Positions 1 through 6,847 of a DNA stretch of 54,879 nucleotides are shown here, in pieces (the first letter of the stretch is position 1; each line of letters begins with the position of its first letter). Below the pieces are notes generated by a model that was not told the origin of the DNA, did not search any database, and was given only the letters and a program-made list of their open reading frames with translations. A program made the position numbers and the translations under genes. This DNA is from Anaerolineaceae bacterium (lineage in GTDB: Bacteria; Chloroflexota; Anaerolineae; Aggregatilineales; Phototrophicaceae). The stretch is taken from NCBI GenBank assembly GCA_016124855.1, contig WGMX01000080.1, positions 1-54,879 on the forward strand, read 5' to 3'.

Positions 1-139
1 GTAACATCATCAAAAAATGGACGATGCCTGTCCCGAATTGGGCTTTGATTTTGAACCAACTCGCTATCCGTTTTGAGGGGCGTTTCCCAATTTAATTTTG
101 TATGGCAAAATCCGTTTACACAAAACTCTTGACAGACCC
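1..139 (+). mobile_element. 3' end of an IS256-family insertion sequence
   Basis: The first 139 bases look like the right end of an IS256-family element. It carries the C-terminal codons of the transposase (stop at 93-95) and then a terminal sequence at about 113-139 that reads TTTACACAAAACTCTTGACA followed by GACCC. This resembles the usual IS256-family terminal inverted repeat (a GGGTCTGTCAAAAGTTTTGTG-like end, from memory). Coding sequence for an AraC-type regulator starts directly after it, so the element sits inside that gene. The left end and any target duplication lie outside the window. Confidence 0.75.
3..95 (+). CDS. IS256-family transposase, C-terminal fragment (cut by window edge)
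   Basis: The frame starting at base 3 is open to a TAA at 93-95 and encodes 30 residues ending in a KWTMPVPNWALILNQLAIRF-type tail and EGRF. IS256 (mutator-type) transposases typically end in a tryptophan-asparagine segment followed by an LxQLAIxFEGRL-like stretch, which this matches closely. The DDE catalytic residues are upstream of the window. The gene is partial only because the window begins here; nothing shows whether the complete copy is intact. Confidence 0.75.
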   Translation, partial: NIIKKWTMPVPNWALILNQLAIRFEGRFPI

Positions 140-675
140 GAGGCGCAGCTTTTTTCCGCCTGCCCCTTCAAGAACTCACCGATGACACGCTTGATCTCGA
201 CCTACTCTGGGGGCGCTGCGCCGATCAATTGGCTGAACAAATCGTTACAGCCTCCACGGCTTCCGCCAAAATCGCCCAACTGGAAGCCTTTTTACTCCAC
301 CGCCTTGATCGGCTCGCGCCTTTCAACCCCACGCTTCAAACGGCTGTCGACGCCGTTCGTCAGGCACATGGTGATATCACTGTAACCGCTTTACGTACTC
401 ATCTTTCGCTCAGTGAACGCCAGCTCGAACGTTCCTTCCTTCACTATACCGGCCTTACCCCGCGTCAATTTGTGCGCCTCACCCGCTTTCGTCAGGTCGT
501 TCAACTGCTCCATCAGCCGGAGATATCGCTTACCGATGTGGCCTACCGCGCCGGCTATTACGACCAAGCCCACTTTATCCACGACTTCAAAGCCTTGGCT
601 GATCTCACCCCGCGCGAATATCGCCGTGAACAAGGGGATGTCGGCTTCTTACAATTTCCTGCCGTCACTTTTTGA
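140..675 (+). pseudogene. AraC-family transcriptional regulator, 5' end removed by IS256
   Basis: The frame ending at 675 carries a clear AraC-type double helix-turn-helix: LSLSERQLERSF for the first helix pair, then LTDVAYRAGYYDQAHFIHDF and LTPREYRR for the second. In-frame family-like sequence continues upstream of the first ATG (229) through GAAFFRLPLQELTD at about 142-183, which matches the sensor-domain part of DUF6597-type AraC proteins. It stops abruptly near base 140, where the IS256 end begins, and an in-frame TGA lies at 130-132. About 100 N-terminal residues are therefore missing. A short DNA-binding fragment could still be made from the ATG at 229. The next two genes are VOC proteins, which AraC proteins of this type often accompany. 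Confidence 0.8.
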
Positions 676-717
676 TATGCTTGGGCTGTATACACGCAGT
701 CATAAAAGGAGTCGGAT

Positions 718-1113
718 ATGCCCCCGCAGCTTGATCTCGTTGGTCTGGTCGTCAAGGATATGAAAACGTCACTGGATTTTTATCGGGCGCTCGGCCTCGC
801 CATTCCTGAAGGCGCGGAAAAAGAAGATCACGTTGAACACAAAGTCGGTGGTATTCGTTTTGCTTGGGATACGATTGGGGTGATTAAATCCTTTGATCCT
901 GATTGGGCGCCGCCTTCCGGTGGGCATCAGATGGGACTGGGCTTCCTCTGTACCAGCCCTGCCGAAGTTGATGAAACCTATAAACGCATTATGAGCCTCG
1001 GCTATCACGGTCACAAAGCCCCGTGGGATGCTTTCTGGGGGCAGCGTTACGCCACCGTCCATGATCCCGATGGTAATGGTGTTGACCTGTTCGCGCCCCT
1101 AGCAGGAGGCTAA
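718..1113 (+). CDS. VOC-family protein (glyoxalase/bleomycin-resistance fold)
   Basis: A 131-residue single VOC module with two beta-alpha-beta-beta-beta halves: DLVGLVVKDMKTSLDFYRAL at the N-terminus and YATVHDPDGNGVDLFAP at the C-terminus, the second carrying the usual DPDGN turn. VOC proteins bind a metal or small hydrophobic ligand as dimers; the reaction cannot be told from sequence. The start is supported by an AAGGAG ribosome site just before the ATG. It follows the broken AraC gene and precedes a second VOC gene by 2 bp, so the two are probably cotranscribed and may once have been controlled by that AraC protein. Confidence 0.85.
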   Translation: MPPQLDLVGLVVKDMKTSLDFYRALGLAIPEGAEKEDHVEHKVGGIRFAWDTIGVIKSFDPDWAPPSGGHQMGLGFLCTSPAEVDETYKRIMSLGYHGHKAPWDAFWGQRYATVHDPDGNGVDLFAPLAGG

Positions 1114-1115
1114 GC

Positions 1116-1508
1116 ATGAAGTTTGCTTATACCCGCTTGCTGGTCGATCAAGCTGATTTTCATGCCTGCTTCGACTTCTATAAGAATGTCTTGGGCCTCA
1201 AAGTCACGTGGGGCGAGGGTGATAATTCTTATGCCTCATTCGCGACGGGCGAAACCACTATCTCGATAAACTCTTACTGGATTATGGGGGACGCACTCAG
1301 TCTACCAAAAGACCCTCCCAAAACGGATCGCTCAGTGTTGGTTTTTGAGGTTGATGATGTGGATGCCAAGTATGAAGCGCTCAAGACTCGTGGTGTAAAC
1401 TTTACCCATCTGCCCGAAGATCATAGCGATTGGGGTATTCGCACCGCCCACTTCCGTGATCCGGCTGGCAATCTCATCGAGATCAATCACGTTTTGAAGG
1501 TAAATTAG
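1116..1508 (+). CDS. VOC-family protein (second copy)
   Basis: A 130-residue VOC protein related in fold but not closely in sequence to its upstream neighbour. It starts with YTRLLVDQADFHACFDFYKN and ends with AHFRDPAGNLIEINH, the latter giving the canonical His/Glu region with a DPAGN turn. Its ribosome site, AGGAGG, lies inside the last codons of the preceding VOC gene and the ATG is 2 bp after that stop, so translation is likely coupled. The family includes lyases, dioxygenases and antibiotic-binding proteins. No specific substrate is supported. Confidence 0.85.
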   Translation: MKFAYTRLLVDQADFHACFDFYKNVLGLKVTWGEGDNSYASFATGETTISINSYWIMGDALSLPKDPPKTDRSVLVFEVDDVDAKYEALKTRGVNFTHLPEDHSDWGIRTAHFRDPAGNLIEINHVLKVN

Positions 1509-1532
1509 TCTCGCGTCTACTATGAGGTTCAC

Positions 1533-1874
1533 ATGTCAACATCCCAATCGACTGTAGACTATATACTCGATCAAACCAACGCTGCTGGAACGATGTCCGC
1601 TCGTAAGATGTTCGGGGAATATGGGCTGTATTGTAATGGCAAGTTGGTCGGGCAGGTGTGCGATGACACCCTGTTCCTTAAAATTACGTCACAGGGCAAA
1701 GAGTATGCCGGTTCGCATTACGCTGAGGGTATACCTTATCAAGGTGCAAAACCCGCTATGCTGATTGAGGATTCCTTGCTCGAAGATGGAGCTTGGCTCA
1801 GCGAATTGGTTGCCATCACCGAGAAAAATTTACCCACACCCAAGCCCAAATCACCTAAAAAGAAACGTACCTGA
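1533..1874 (+). CDS. TfoX N-terminal domain protein
   Basis: A 113-residue protein with the TfoX N-terminal domain: a helical start, then SARKMFGEYGLYCNGKLVGQ and a beta-rich core through the PYQGAKPAMLIEDS region, ending in a lysine-rich tail (KPKSPKKK). In gammaproteobacteria TfoX promotes competence gene expression, but free-standing N-domain proteins like this one are widespread and uncharacterised, so a competence role should not be assumed. It follows the VOC pair by 24 bp and ends just before a strong terminator shared with the convergent response regulator. Confidence 0.8.
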   Translation: MSTSQSTVDYILDQTNAAGTMSARKMFGEYGLYCNGKLVGQVCDDTLFLKITSQGKEYAGSHYAEGIPYQGAKPAMLIEDSLLEDGAWLSELVAITEKNLPTPKPKSPKKKRT

Positions 1875-1890
1875 AGGTTTATTTAAATAA

Positions 1891-1918
1891 AAACCCCTCG
1901 TTTATTAGCGAGGGGTTT
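1891..1918. terminator. Bidirectional intrinsic terminator
   Basis: A perfect 10-bp stem (AAACCCCTCG at 1891-1900 with CGAGGGGTTT at 1909-1918) closes an 8-base loop. A-rich sequence precedes it and T-rich sequence follows, so it can terminate both the TfoX-like gene and the convergent response regulator. Confidence 0.85.
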
Positions 1919-1938
1919 GAATGTTCAGTCATTGATGT

Positions 1939-2625
1939 TTAGCGGCTGGCGAAACGGTAGCCTACGCCGCGTAATGTCATAATGTACTCTGGACGGTCGG
2001 GGTCAACTTCCAGCTTTTGACGCAGGTAATGGACATAGAGTTTGAGGCTGTCAATCGCGTCGCCGTATTCTTCACCCCATGCCTCAGTAACGAGTTCGGT
2101 ACGTGTGACCACACGCCCTGCGTTACGAACCAACACACCCAACAGATTGAATTCTTTGGGGGTCAGATGACGGATTTCGTTGCGTATCCACACTTCACGG
2201 TTCATGAAGTTGACGCGGAAATCACCACCATTAAAGACCAGTTCCTCACTGATATTCGGGCGTGGCGCCCGTCGTAGGTGTGCCCGAATGCGCGCGATTA
2301 GTTCGTCGTTTTCATAAGGTTTGATGACATAATCATCCGCGCCCATTTCCAACCCGCGCACGATGTCTTTGGCTTCACCCCGCGCAGACAAGAAAATGAT
2401 GGGTACATCGGACATTTCGCGTAGCCGTCTACAGACATCCCAACCGTCCATTTCCGGCATCATGATGTCCAGCAGCACCATATCCGGTTGGTGACGGTAT
2501 GCTTTTCGTAAGCCGTCCTCAGCTCGATAAGCTTTGATGACTTCGTAGCCACGGCGTTCCAGCAAAATACCAATGAGCTGAACTGTCGTTTCTTCATCAT
2601 CAATGACCAGAATTTTTTCGGCCAT
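1939..2625 (-). CDS. OmpR/PhoB-family response regulator, orphan
   Basis: A 228-residue two-domain regulator. The receiver domain (about residues 1-118) shows the acidic pair in VIDDEE, phosphoacceptor Asp53 in LLDIMMPEMDG, the switch Ser in FLSARGE and Lys104 in VIKPY. The C-terminal winged helix (about 130-228) has LTPKEFNLLGVLVRNAGRVV and YIMTLRGVGYRF, which are standard OmpR-type features. The ATG at 2625 is preferred over longer alternatives because AGAGGG lies just upstream and the protein then starts MAEKILVIDDE. No histidine kinase is adjacent, so its partner must be elsewhere. It is divergent from the PyrK-like gene. Confidence 0.92.
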   Translation of the reverse strand: MAEKILVIDDEETTVQLIGILLERRGYEVIKAYRAEDGLRKAYRHQPDMVLLDIMMPEMDGWDVCRRLREMSDVPIIFLSARGEAKDIVRGLEMGADDYVIKPYENDELIARIRAHLRRAPRPNISEELVFNGGDFRVNFMNREVWIRNEIRHLTPKEFNLLGVLVRNAGRVVTRTELVTEAWGEEYGDAIDSLKLYVHYLRQKLEVDPDRPEYIMTLRGVGYRFASR

Positions 2626-2743
2626 GTTAACCCTCTGTCTATCCCGGCACAAACCTTTTCAAACCGAGATGTTACAAATACTTAACCTTAATGTATCATA
2701 CTGTTGAAATGGGCGCAAGTAAAGAAACCTATACATGTGACAG

Positions 2744-2756
2744 GTTGTGTCACAAC
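2744..2756. promoter_or_regulatory. Palindrome GTTGTG-T-CACAAC in a divergent promoter region
   Basis: A perfect 6-bp inverted repeat around a single central T, between the divergent response-regulator and PyrK-like genes. It lies just upstream of a possible -10 box (TAGAAT at 2771-2776) facing the PyrK-like gene. It could be an operator for either side; the binding protein is unknown. Confidence 0.4.
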
Positions 2757-2826
2757 TATTTTTGTGGCTGTAGAATAAGGGAACAGGTATAGTCATAAGC
2801 AGCACCTGTTGGGTATGAAGGAATAA

Positions 2827-3579
2827 ATGAGGATGCGCGAAGCACAGGCCATCATCGAGCGTACCGTTCGTTTAAATGAATATTATCAGCATTTACATCT
2901 TTCGGTCGAGAACTTCGGCAGTGATCTCAAGCCCGGTCAATGGCTGCTTGCCCGGCTGGCAAGCGAAAATTGGGATCCTTATTTGCGCGAGGTGTGGTGG
3001 CCTGTTGGATTAAAGCCCGATGAAATTATTATTGAACGACCGGGTAGTATTACCTATGAACCGGGGCAAGTCGTTTCGCTGATTGGGATGGTTGGTCAGC
3101 CTTTCCGTTATAAGCGCACACTGCGAAATGTGCTGCTGATTGCCGATGACACAGCCCCAACACCCCTTATTATGTCGATACCGTGGCTGCTCAGTAACCG
3201 TGTCAGCGTCACCTTAGTTTTGGCAGGTCAAGCAAACCAATATCCAACCAACAAGCTGCCACCCGAGTTGGAAGTCATCCATGCTGATGACGATATGGAA
3301 TGGACGAATATGGTGATGACGGTTGGTTGGGCTGACCAAGTATTTGTAGTGGTTAAGGGTGACGATGAGATGAAACGTATGGGGCGAGTTTGGGATCGGT
3401 TCAATAATTTACGTGCTTCGGTAGACAAGCAGTATCTCTTTGCTGTCATGCAGCCGTCTCAACCCTGTGGTGTAGGTGCGTGTGGCGCGTGTCAGATCAC
3501 TTTGCGCGAAGGCGAAATCTGTACCGTTTGCACGCATGGTCCGGCGGTTGATATGACCAGTATTCCGTTTCCAGACTAA
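2827..3579 (+). CDS. PyrK-like flavin/iron-sulfur electron-transfer subunit
   Basis: A 250-residue protein resembling the electron-transfer subunit of class 1B dihydroorotate dehydrogenase. The C-terminal cluster motif is clear: Cys214, Cys219 and Cys222 in QPCGVGACGAC and Cys235 in TVCTHGPAVD, the spacing expected for a PyrK-type 2Fe-2S site. Cys232 is an additional nearby cysteine. The N-terminal half has the barrel and nucleotide-binding character of ferredoxin reductases, but the usual RPxSI flavin motif is not recognisable (WDPYLREVWWPVG stands in that place). A GAAGGA site precedes the ATG. It probably partners the PyrD-like gene two genes downstream, so electrons would pass from flavin to NAD or another acceptor. 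Confidence 0.7.
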   Translation: MRMREAQAIIERTVRLNEYYQHLHLSVENFGSDLKPGQWLLARLASENWDPYLREVWWPVGLKPDEIIIERPGSITYEPGQVVSLIGMVGQPFRYKRTLRNVLLIADDTAPTPLIMSIPWLLSNRVSVTLVLAGQANQYPTNKLPPELEVIHADDDMEWTNMVMTVGWADQVFVVVKGDDEMKRMGRVWDRFNNLRASVDKQYLFAVMQPSQPCGVGACGACQITLREGEICTVCTHGPAVDMTSIPFPD

Positions 3580-3656
3580 GAAGCAACGTGGGAAGTTGAT
3601 TATGGGAAAGCGCACTATAATTTATTCTATAAGTTTATCTAAGAACTGAGCCAAGC

Positions 3657-4085
3657 ATGACCCCCATTACAATAACCACGGATAAAGTTCAACTGAGTTT
3701 TGTTGATATTAGCCAGCGCCTCAAACAACTTAATTTACCTGAAATTGATTGGGTCGTCGGTATTGGGAGCGGTGGTATTGTGCCAGCTAGTCTAATTGCT
3801 CACCAACTCTCCAAGCCTTTATCATTACTTTCAATCAACTACCGCGCCGAGAATAATGTGCCTCAGCACGATGCCCCTAAGCTGTTAACCAGTGCGCCAG
3901 TGTTGCCAGAGACAGGCCGCATTCTGCTGGTCGATGATGTCAGCGTCAGTGGGCAAACAATGGCATTAGCAAAATCATTGCTCCATCAACAGGATGTCGT
4001 GACGCTTGTATTGAAAGGAAGCGCAGATTATGTGGTGTTTCCTGAAATCAGTACCTGCGTTCATTGGCCTTGGAAAAATGAATAA
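3657..4085 (+). CDS. Type I phosphoribosyltransferase
   Basis: A 142-residue PRTase-fold protein. The PRPP-binding motif is RILLVDDVSVSGQTM and the pyrophosphate loop is VVGIGSGGIVPA. The size and the short hood suit a xanthine/guanine-type or generic PRTase better than a full orotate phosphoribosyltransferase (usually about 200 residues), but its place between PyrK-like and PyrD-like genes suggests a link to pyrimidine or base metabolism. The nucleobase it uses cannot be read from sequence. It is 77 bp after the PyrK-like gene and 24 bp before the PyrD-like gene, so one transcript is likely. Confidence 0.8.
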   Translation: MTPITITTDKVQLSFVDISQRLKQLNLPEIDWVVGIGSGGIVPASLIAHQLSKPLSLLSINYRAENNVPQHDAPKLLTSAPVLPETGRILLVDDVSVSGQTMALAKSLLHQQDVVTLVLKGSADYVVFPEISTCVHWPWKNE

Positions 4086-4109
4086 GTAATCATAAAAGAG
4101 ACTTAATGT

Positions 4110-5057
4110 ATGGCAATCCAAATTACACGACCCGGAAAAAATGCGCTGATCCTCGAAGTACCGGTGATGGCTGCGTCGGGCATTCTCGGTTTTGGTGATA
4201 CCTACCGTGACCTGATTCAATTCGAAAAGCTCGGCGCGTTTGTCACTAATCCGGTCACTTATACGCCGTGGAAGCCTGCGAGTGGTAACCGTGTGGTGGA
4301 ACTGCCCGCCGGAACATTGATACATACCGGCATTCCGAATCCGGGTATCAGTAAAGTGCTGGCAAAGTACCGCAACCTGTGGGAAGCGATGGCGATGCCT
4401 GTGATTATGCATATCGCGGCGACCAGTTTGGAACATGCCCGAAAGTGCGCCAGCCGCATTGACGCCGAAGGCGCGGTTGACGGGATAGAACTGGGCTTGA
4501 GCGATGATGTCAGTTGGGATGAAGTCGAACGGATGGTGAGCGCGACGGTCAAAAATACCGAGAAGCCGGTATTAGTACGCTTACCCGTAAATGATACGCT
4601 TACCCTTGGGCGGGCAGCAGCTGACGCGGGCGCGAGTGGTTTGGTGGCCTGTGCTGCGCCGCGTGGAACCGCGCGTGATCCCCGAAGTGGTCAATTATTG
4701 ACCGGACGCATATACGGGCCGTTGATTAAACCGGTTGTACTCAAGTTGGTACAGCAGTTGGCCGAGCAAATCAGTGATGTGCCGATTGTTGGCGCGGGCG
4801 GGATTCATTCGCAGCAGGACGCACGTGATTATATCGAAGCGGGTGCAAAAGCGGTTCAGGTCGATACGGTGACGTGGATACAACCCAAACTGCTGGAATA
4901 TATCGCGCGGGACTTGGGCGGATTGGTGTTGACGCGGACAGCCGGTGCATTAGCTGACGAATGGCACCCCGGTTTTGGCGAAACCGAGCGCAAAGCACGC
5001 GAAGATGCACAGCGCAAAATTGACGAAGACTCCAAAAAAACGCCAACTGGTCACTAA
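4110..5057 (+). CDS. Dihydroorotate dehydrogenase-like TIM-barrel protein with altered active site
   Basis: A 315-residue protein with the overall layout of class 1B dihydroorotate dehydrogenase: LPAGTLIHTGIPNPGI near residue 65, LTGRIYGPLIKPVVLKLV, and the FMN-phosphate region VPIVGAGGIHSQQDARDYIE and AGAKAVQVDT. The signature NxSCPN segment is replaced by GLSDDV (residues 129-134), which puts Asp132 where the catalytic Cys should be. The usual T-K-S/T-V-T lysine is Asn47 (VTNPVT), and the VKLP lysine is Arg (VRLPVN). It may therefore be a paralogue acting on a different substrate. Its pairing with a PyrK-like subunit supports a flavoenzyme. PyrD itself remains possible but less likely. Confidence 0.65.
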   Translation: MAIQITRPGKNALILEVPVMAASGILGFGDTYRDLIQFEKLGAFVTNPVTYTPWKPASGNRVVELPAGTLIHTGIPNPGISKVLAKYRNLWEAMAMPVIMHIAATSLEHARKCASRIDAEGAVDGIELGLSDDVSWDEVERMVSATVKNTEKPVLVRLPVNDTLTLGRAAADAGASGLVACAAPRGTARDPRSGQLLTGRIYGPLIKPVVLKLVQQLAEQISDVPIVGAGGIHSQQDARDYIEAGAKAVQVDTVTWIQPKLLEYIARDLGGLVLTRTAGALADEWHPGFGETERKAREDAQRKIDEDSKKTPTGH

Positions 5058-5140
5058 CTATTTGGGGGTATTTAGGGAGCAGTAAGGCACTATCATGCTA
5101 TAATGGATTCACTCAAGTTAGATGTTACCCGGCATAGAAC

Positions 5141-5833
5141 ATGACTACAGGCCCTTTCCCATCAGCAATCGCCAAAATTACGTGGACGCATCCGGTATCC
5201 GGTGAGATACAGGAATTTGTATTGACCGAAGGGGCAACAGCTTCTATAGGTCGGCAGGCAGGCAACGACATCTGTATCCCCGAAGAACATGTTTCGCGAC
5301 AGCACGCGGTAATCAGCTATCGTGATGGGTTATTCCTCATTACCGACTCCGGCAGCGCCAACGGTACATTCGTCAATGATATTCAGCTTAAACAGCCCTT
5401 TCCTTTGTCTGCGGGTGATGTGATCCGTTTATATGTGCCGGAACTGCGGTTTTTCGCAGCCGTTACCCCTGAAGAAGAAGCAACCGCTACCCAGCGCGGG
5501 ATGTTGATTACCGCGACGATTAGCACGGGACAGGGCAAATTGATTGTGACGAACGGCCCACAGGAAGGTCAAACCATCCCGTTACTGCTTGCACAGGTGA
5601 CGGTAGGGCGCGCGACCAACAAGGCGAATTGGGAAATTGGCTTACAAGACCCGTCGGTTTCACGTCCACATGCTCGCTTGGAGCGCATCAATAACAATTG
5701 GATGGTTTATGATCTGGGCAGTTCCAACGGCACGATGGTGAATGATGTGGTGGTGAACGAAAAAGGTCATGTGCTGCGTGATGGTGATCTGGTGATTTTT
5801 GGTAAAACCAACGTTTTGTTTCGGGCTGGATAG
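5141..5833 (+). CDS. Double FHA-domain protein
   Basis: A 230-residue cytoplasmic protein made of two forkhead-associated domains. The first (about residues 25-105) has IGRQAGNDICI, SRQHAVI and SGSANGTFVND. The second (about 145-228) has VGRATNKANWEI, SRPHARL and LGSSNGTMVND. These are the phosphothreonine-binding loops (GR, SxxH, NG) and both sets are intact. FHA proteins act as adaptors for Ser/Thr kinase signalling, but no kinase gene is in the window. A terminator follows 30 bp after the stop, so it ends its transcript. Confidence 0.92.
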   Translation: MTTGPFPSAIAKITWTHPVSGEIQEFVLTEGATASIGRQAGNDICIPEEHVSRQHAVISYRDGLFLITDSGSANGTFVNDIQLKQPFPLSAGDVIRLYVPELRFFAAVTPEEEATATQRGMLITATISTGQGKLIVTNGPQEGQTIPLLLAQVTVGRATNKANWEIGLQDPSVSRPHARLERINNNWMVYDLGSSNGTMVNDVVVNEKGHVLRDGDLVIFGKTNVLFRAG

Positions 5834-5862
5834 GTCGTTACAAGCGGCAAGGTACAAGTTTC

Positions 5863-5900
5863 AAGAGCGAGGTCTGAAGGCTGCGCTCTTTTTGTTTTGA
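5863..5900 (+). terminator. Intrinsic terminator after the FHA gene
   Basis: A 7-bp stem (AAGAGCG at 5863-5869 with CGCTCTT at 5884-5890) with a 14-base loop, followed by a T-rich run (TTTGTTTTG). Confidence 0.7.
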
Positions 5901-6583
5901 TTCGCAAGTTTTGCAGATTTCGCATTTTATCCGCCGAAATGACTGGCGGGAAGCACGTGTGATGCCGCTGAATCGTCACAATTGGCAGGCAGGAAGCCCG
6001 GCTGATGCCGCTGAGTGCAGCGGATCACTCCCATATGTCCGCCGCGTTGCAATTGTGAGTGTCGCTGCTGTGGATGTGTGGGAGCAATCCGCCGAAAATG
6101 CAAAGCGAAATGCACTTAACCACAGGCTCAGGGGGAGGTTTCGCACAGGCACAGAGCGAATACAGAGTGAGTTTATCGACCTTCGCATAAGGGGTTTCAG
6201 ATTAATCCTATGAGATAACGTCATGTGAGAGGATGAATTAGGACAGAACATTCACAGAAATCTGTGCCCTGTTCCACCCCCTCAATGCGATATTTTGAGC
6301 TTAGAAAATCTTTTCGTTTTCAACCTCAACCCTTGATTTTAGAACAAAAATTCTGTGTTGTCAAGGCCCTACCAAAGGGTAGGACTACATTAAACGGTGG
6401 GGATTGATTTGAAGCCCTCACCCCCAACCCCTCTCCAAAACACAGGGAGGGGATTTAAAGACCTTTATAGGTCAGACTTCCATCGAATGCCGTTAAAAGA
6501 GTGTCTCCACCGTTTAGTGAGGTGCTACCGATAAGCGGCGCAGAGAAGAAAATAGAATGCTGGCTGTATCTTTACAGCAAAAC
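5901..6583. other. Long intergenic stretch without a supported gene
   Basis: No open frame here has a ribosome site or recognisable product. The stretch holds two direct copies of ATCCGCCGAAA (about 5928 and 6089), an inverted pair TCACAATTG / CAATTGTGA (about 5975 and 6049), a small hairpin CCTACC-AAAG-GGTAGG at 6368-6383, and a possible small mobile element listed separately. It may be worn-down mobile or gene remnant sequence. Confidence 0.5.
6391..6516. repeat. Possible MITE-like element with 10-bp terminal inverted repeats
   Basis: TAAACGGTGG at 6391-6400 is the exact inverse of CCACCGTTTA at 6507-6516. The 126-bp interval has no coding potential and contains a repeat unit (CCCTCACCCCCAACCCCTCT ... 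AGGGAGGGG, about 6415-6455) related to the C-rich repeats found elsewhere in the window. The outer TA could be part of a target site. A single copy cannot prove mobility. Confidence 0.4.
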
Positions 6584-6612
6584 TTGACAGAACGTCAAAA
6601 ACCTTCTACATT
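6584..6612 (+). promoter_or_regulatory. Probable sigma-70-type promoter for the GntR gene
   Basis: A consensus -35 box TTGACA (6584-6589) is followed after 17 bp by TACATT (6607-6612), a 4/6 match to the -10 consensus. It points toward the GntR-family regulator and so may start the catabolic cluster's first transcript. Confidence 0.55.
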
Positions 6613-6620
6613 ATGTCAAC

Positions 6621-6635
6621 TGTTAATTGTTAACA
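6621..6635. promoter_or_regulatory. Palindrome TGTTAA-TTG-TTAACA, candidate GntR operator
   Basis: A perfect 6-bp inverted repeat with a 3-base centre, lying just downstream of the predicted -10 box. FadR/FCD-type GntR regulators usually bind short palindromes of this size that contain GT...AC, so autoregulation by the next gene is plausible. This is inferred from position and symmetry only. Confidence 0.45.
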
Positions 6636-6847
6636 TTTTTTGAAAAGTATTTTTCCTACCCACATATGGATATGATGTTTTTTCCAATCTCCGTTTGTAT
6701 CACGATACATCCTCAAGGGGCGAAACGTTCTGTTTTGGTTGGCGAACGATTGGATGCCCTGACTTCTCTGTTTGAACAATGCGAAAGTTCTTATATAGTT
6801 CTGCGCATGTGTCGATTGTTCAAAGCTGAGAGAGGTTGGTGTTCAAC

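Noticed and set aside
2736..2754. CRP-type site TGTGA ... TCACA
   Set aside because: The half-sites are 9 bases apart rather than 6 and no CRP gene is in view.
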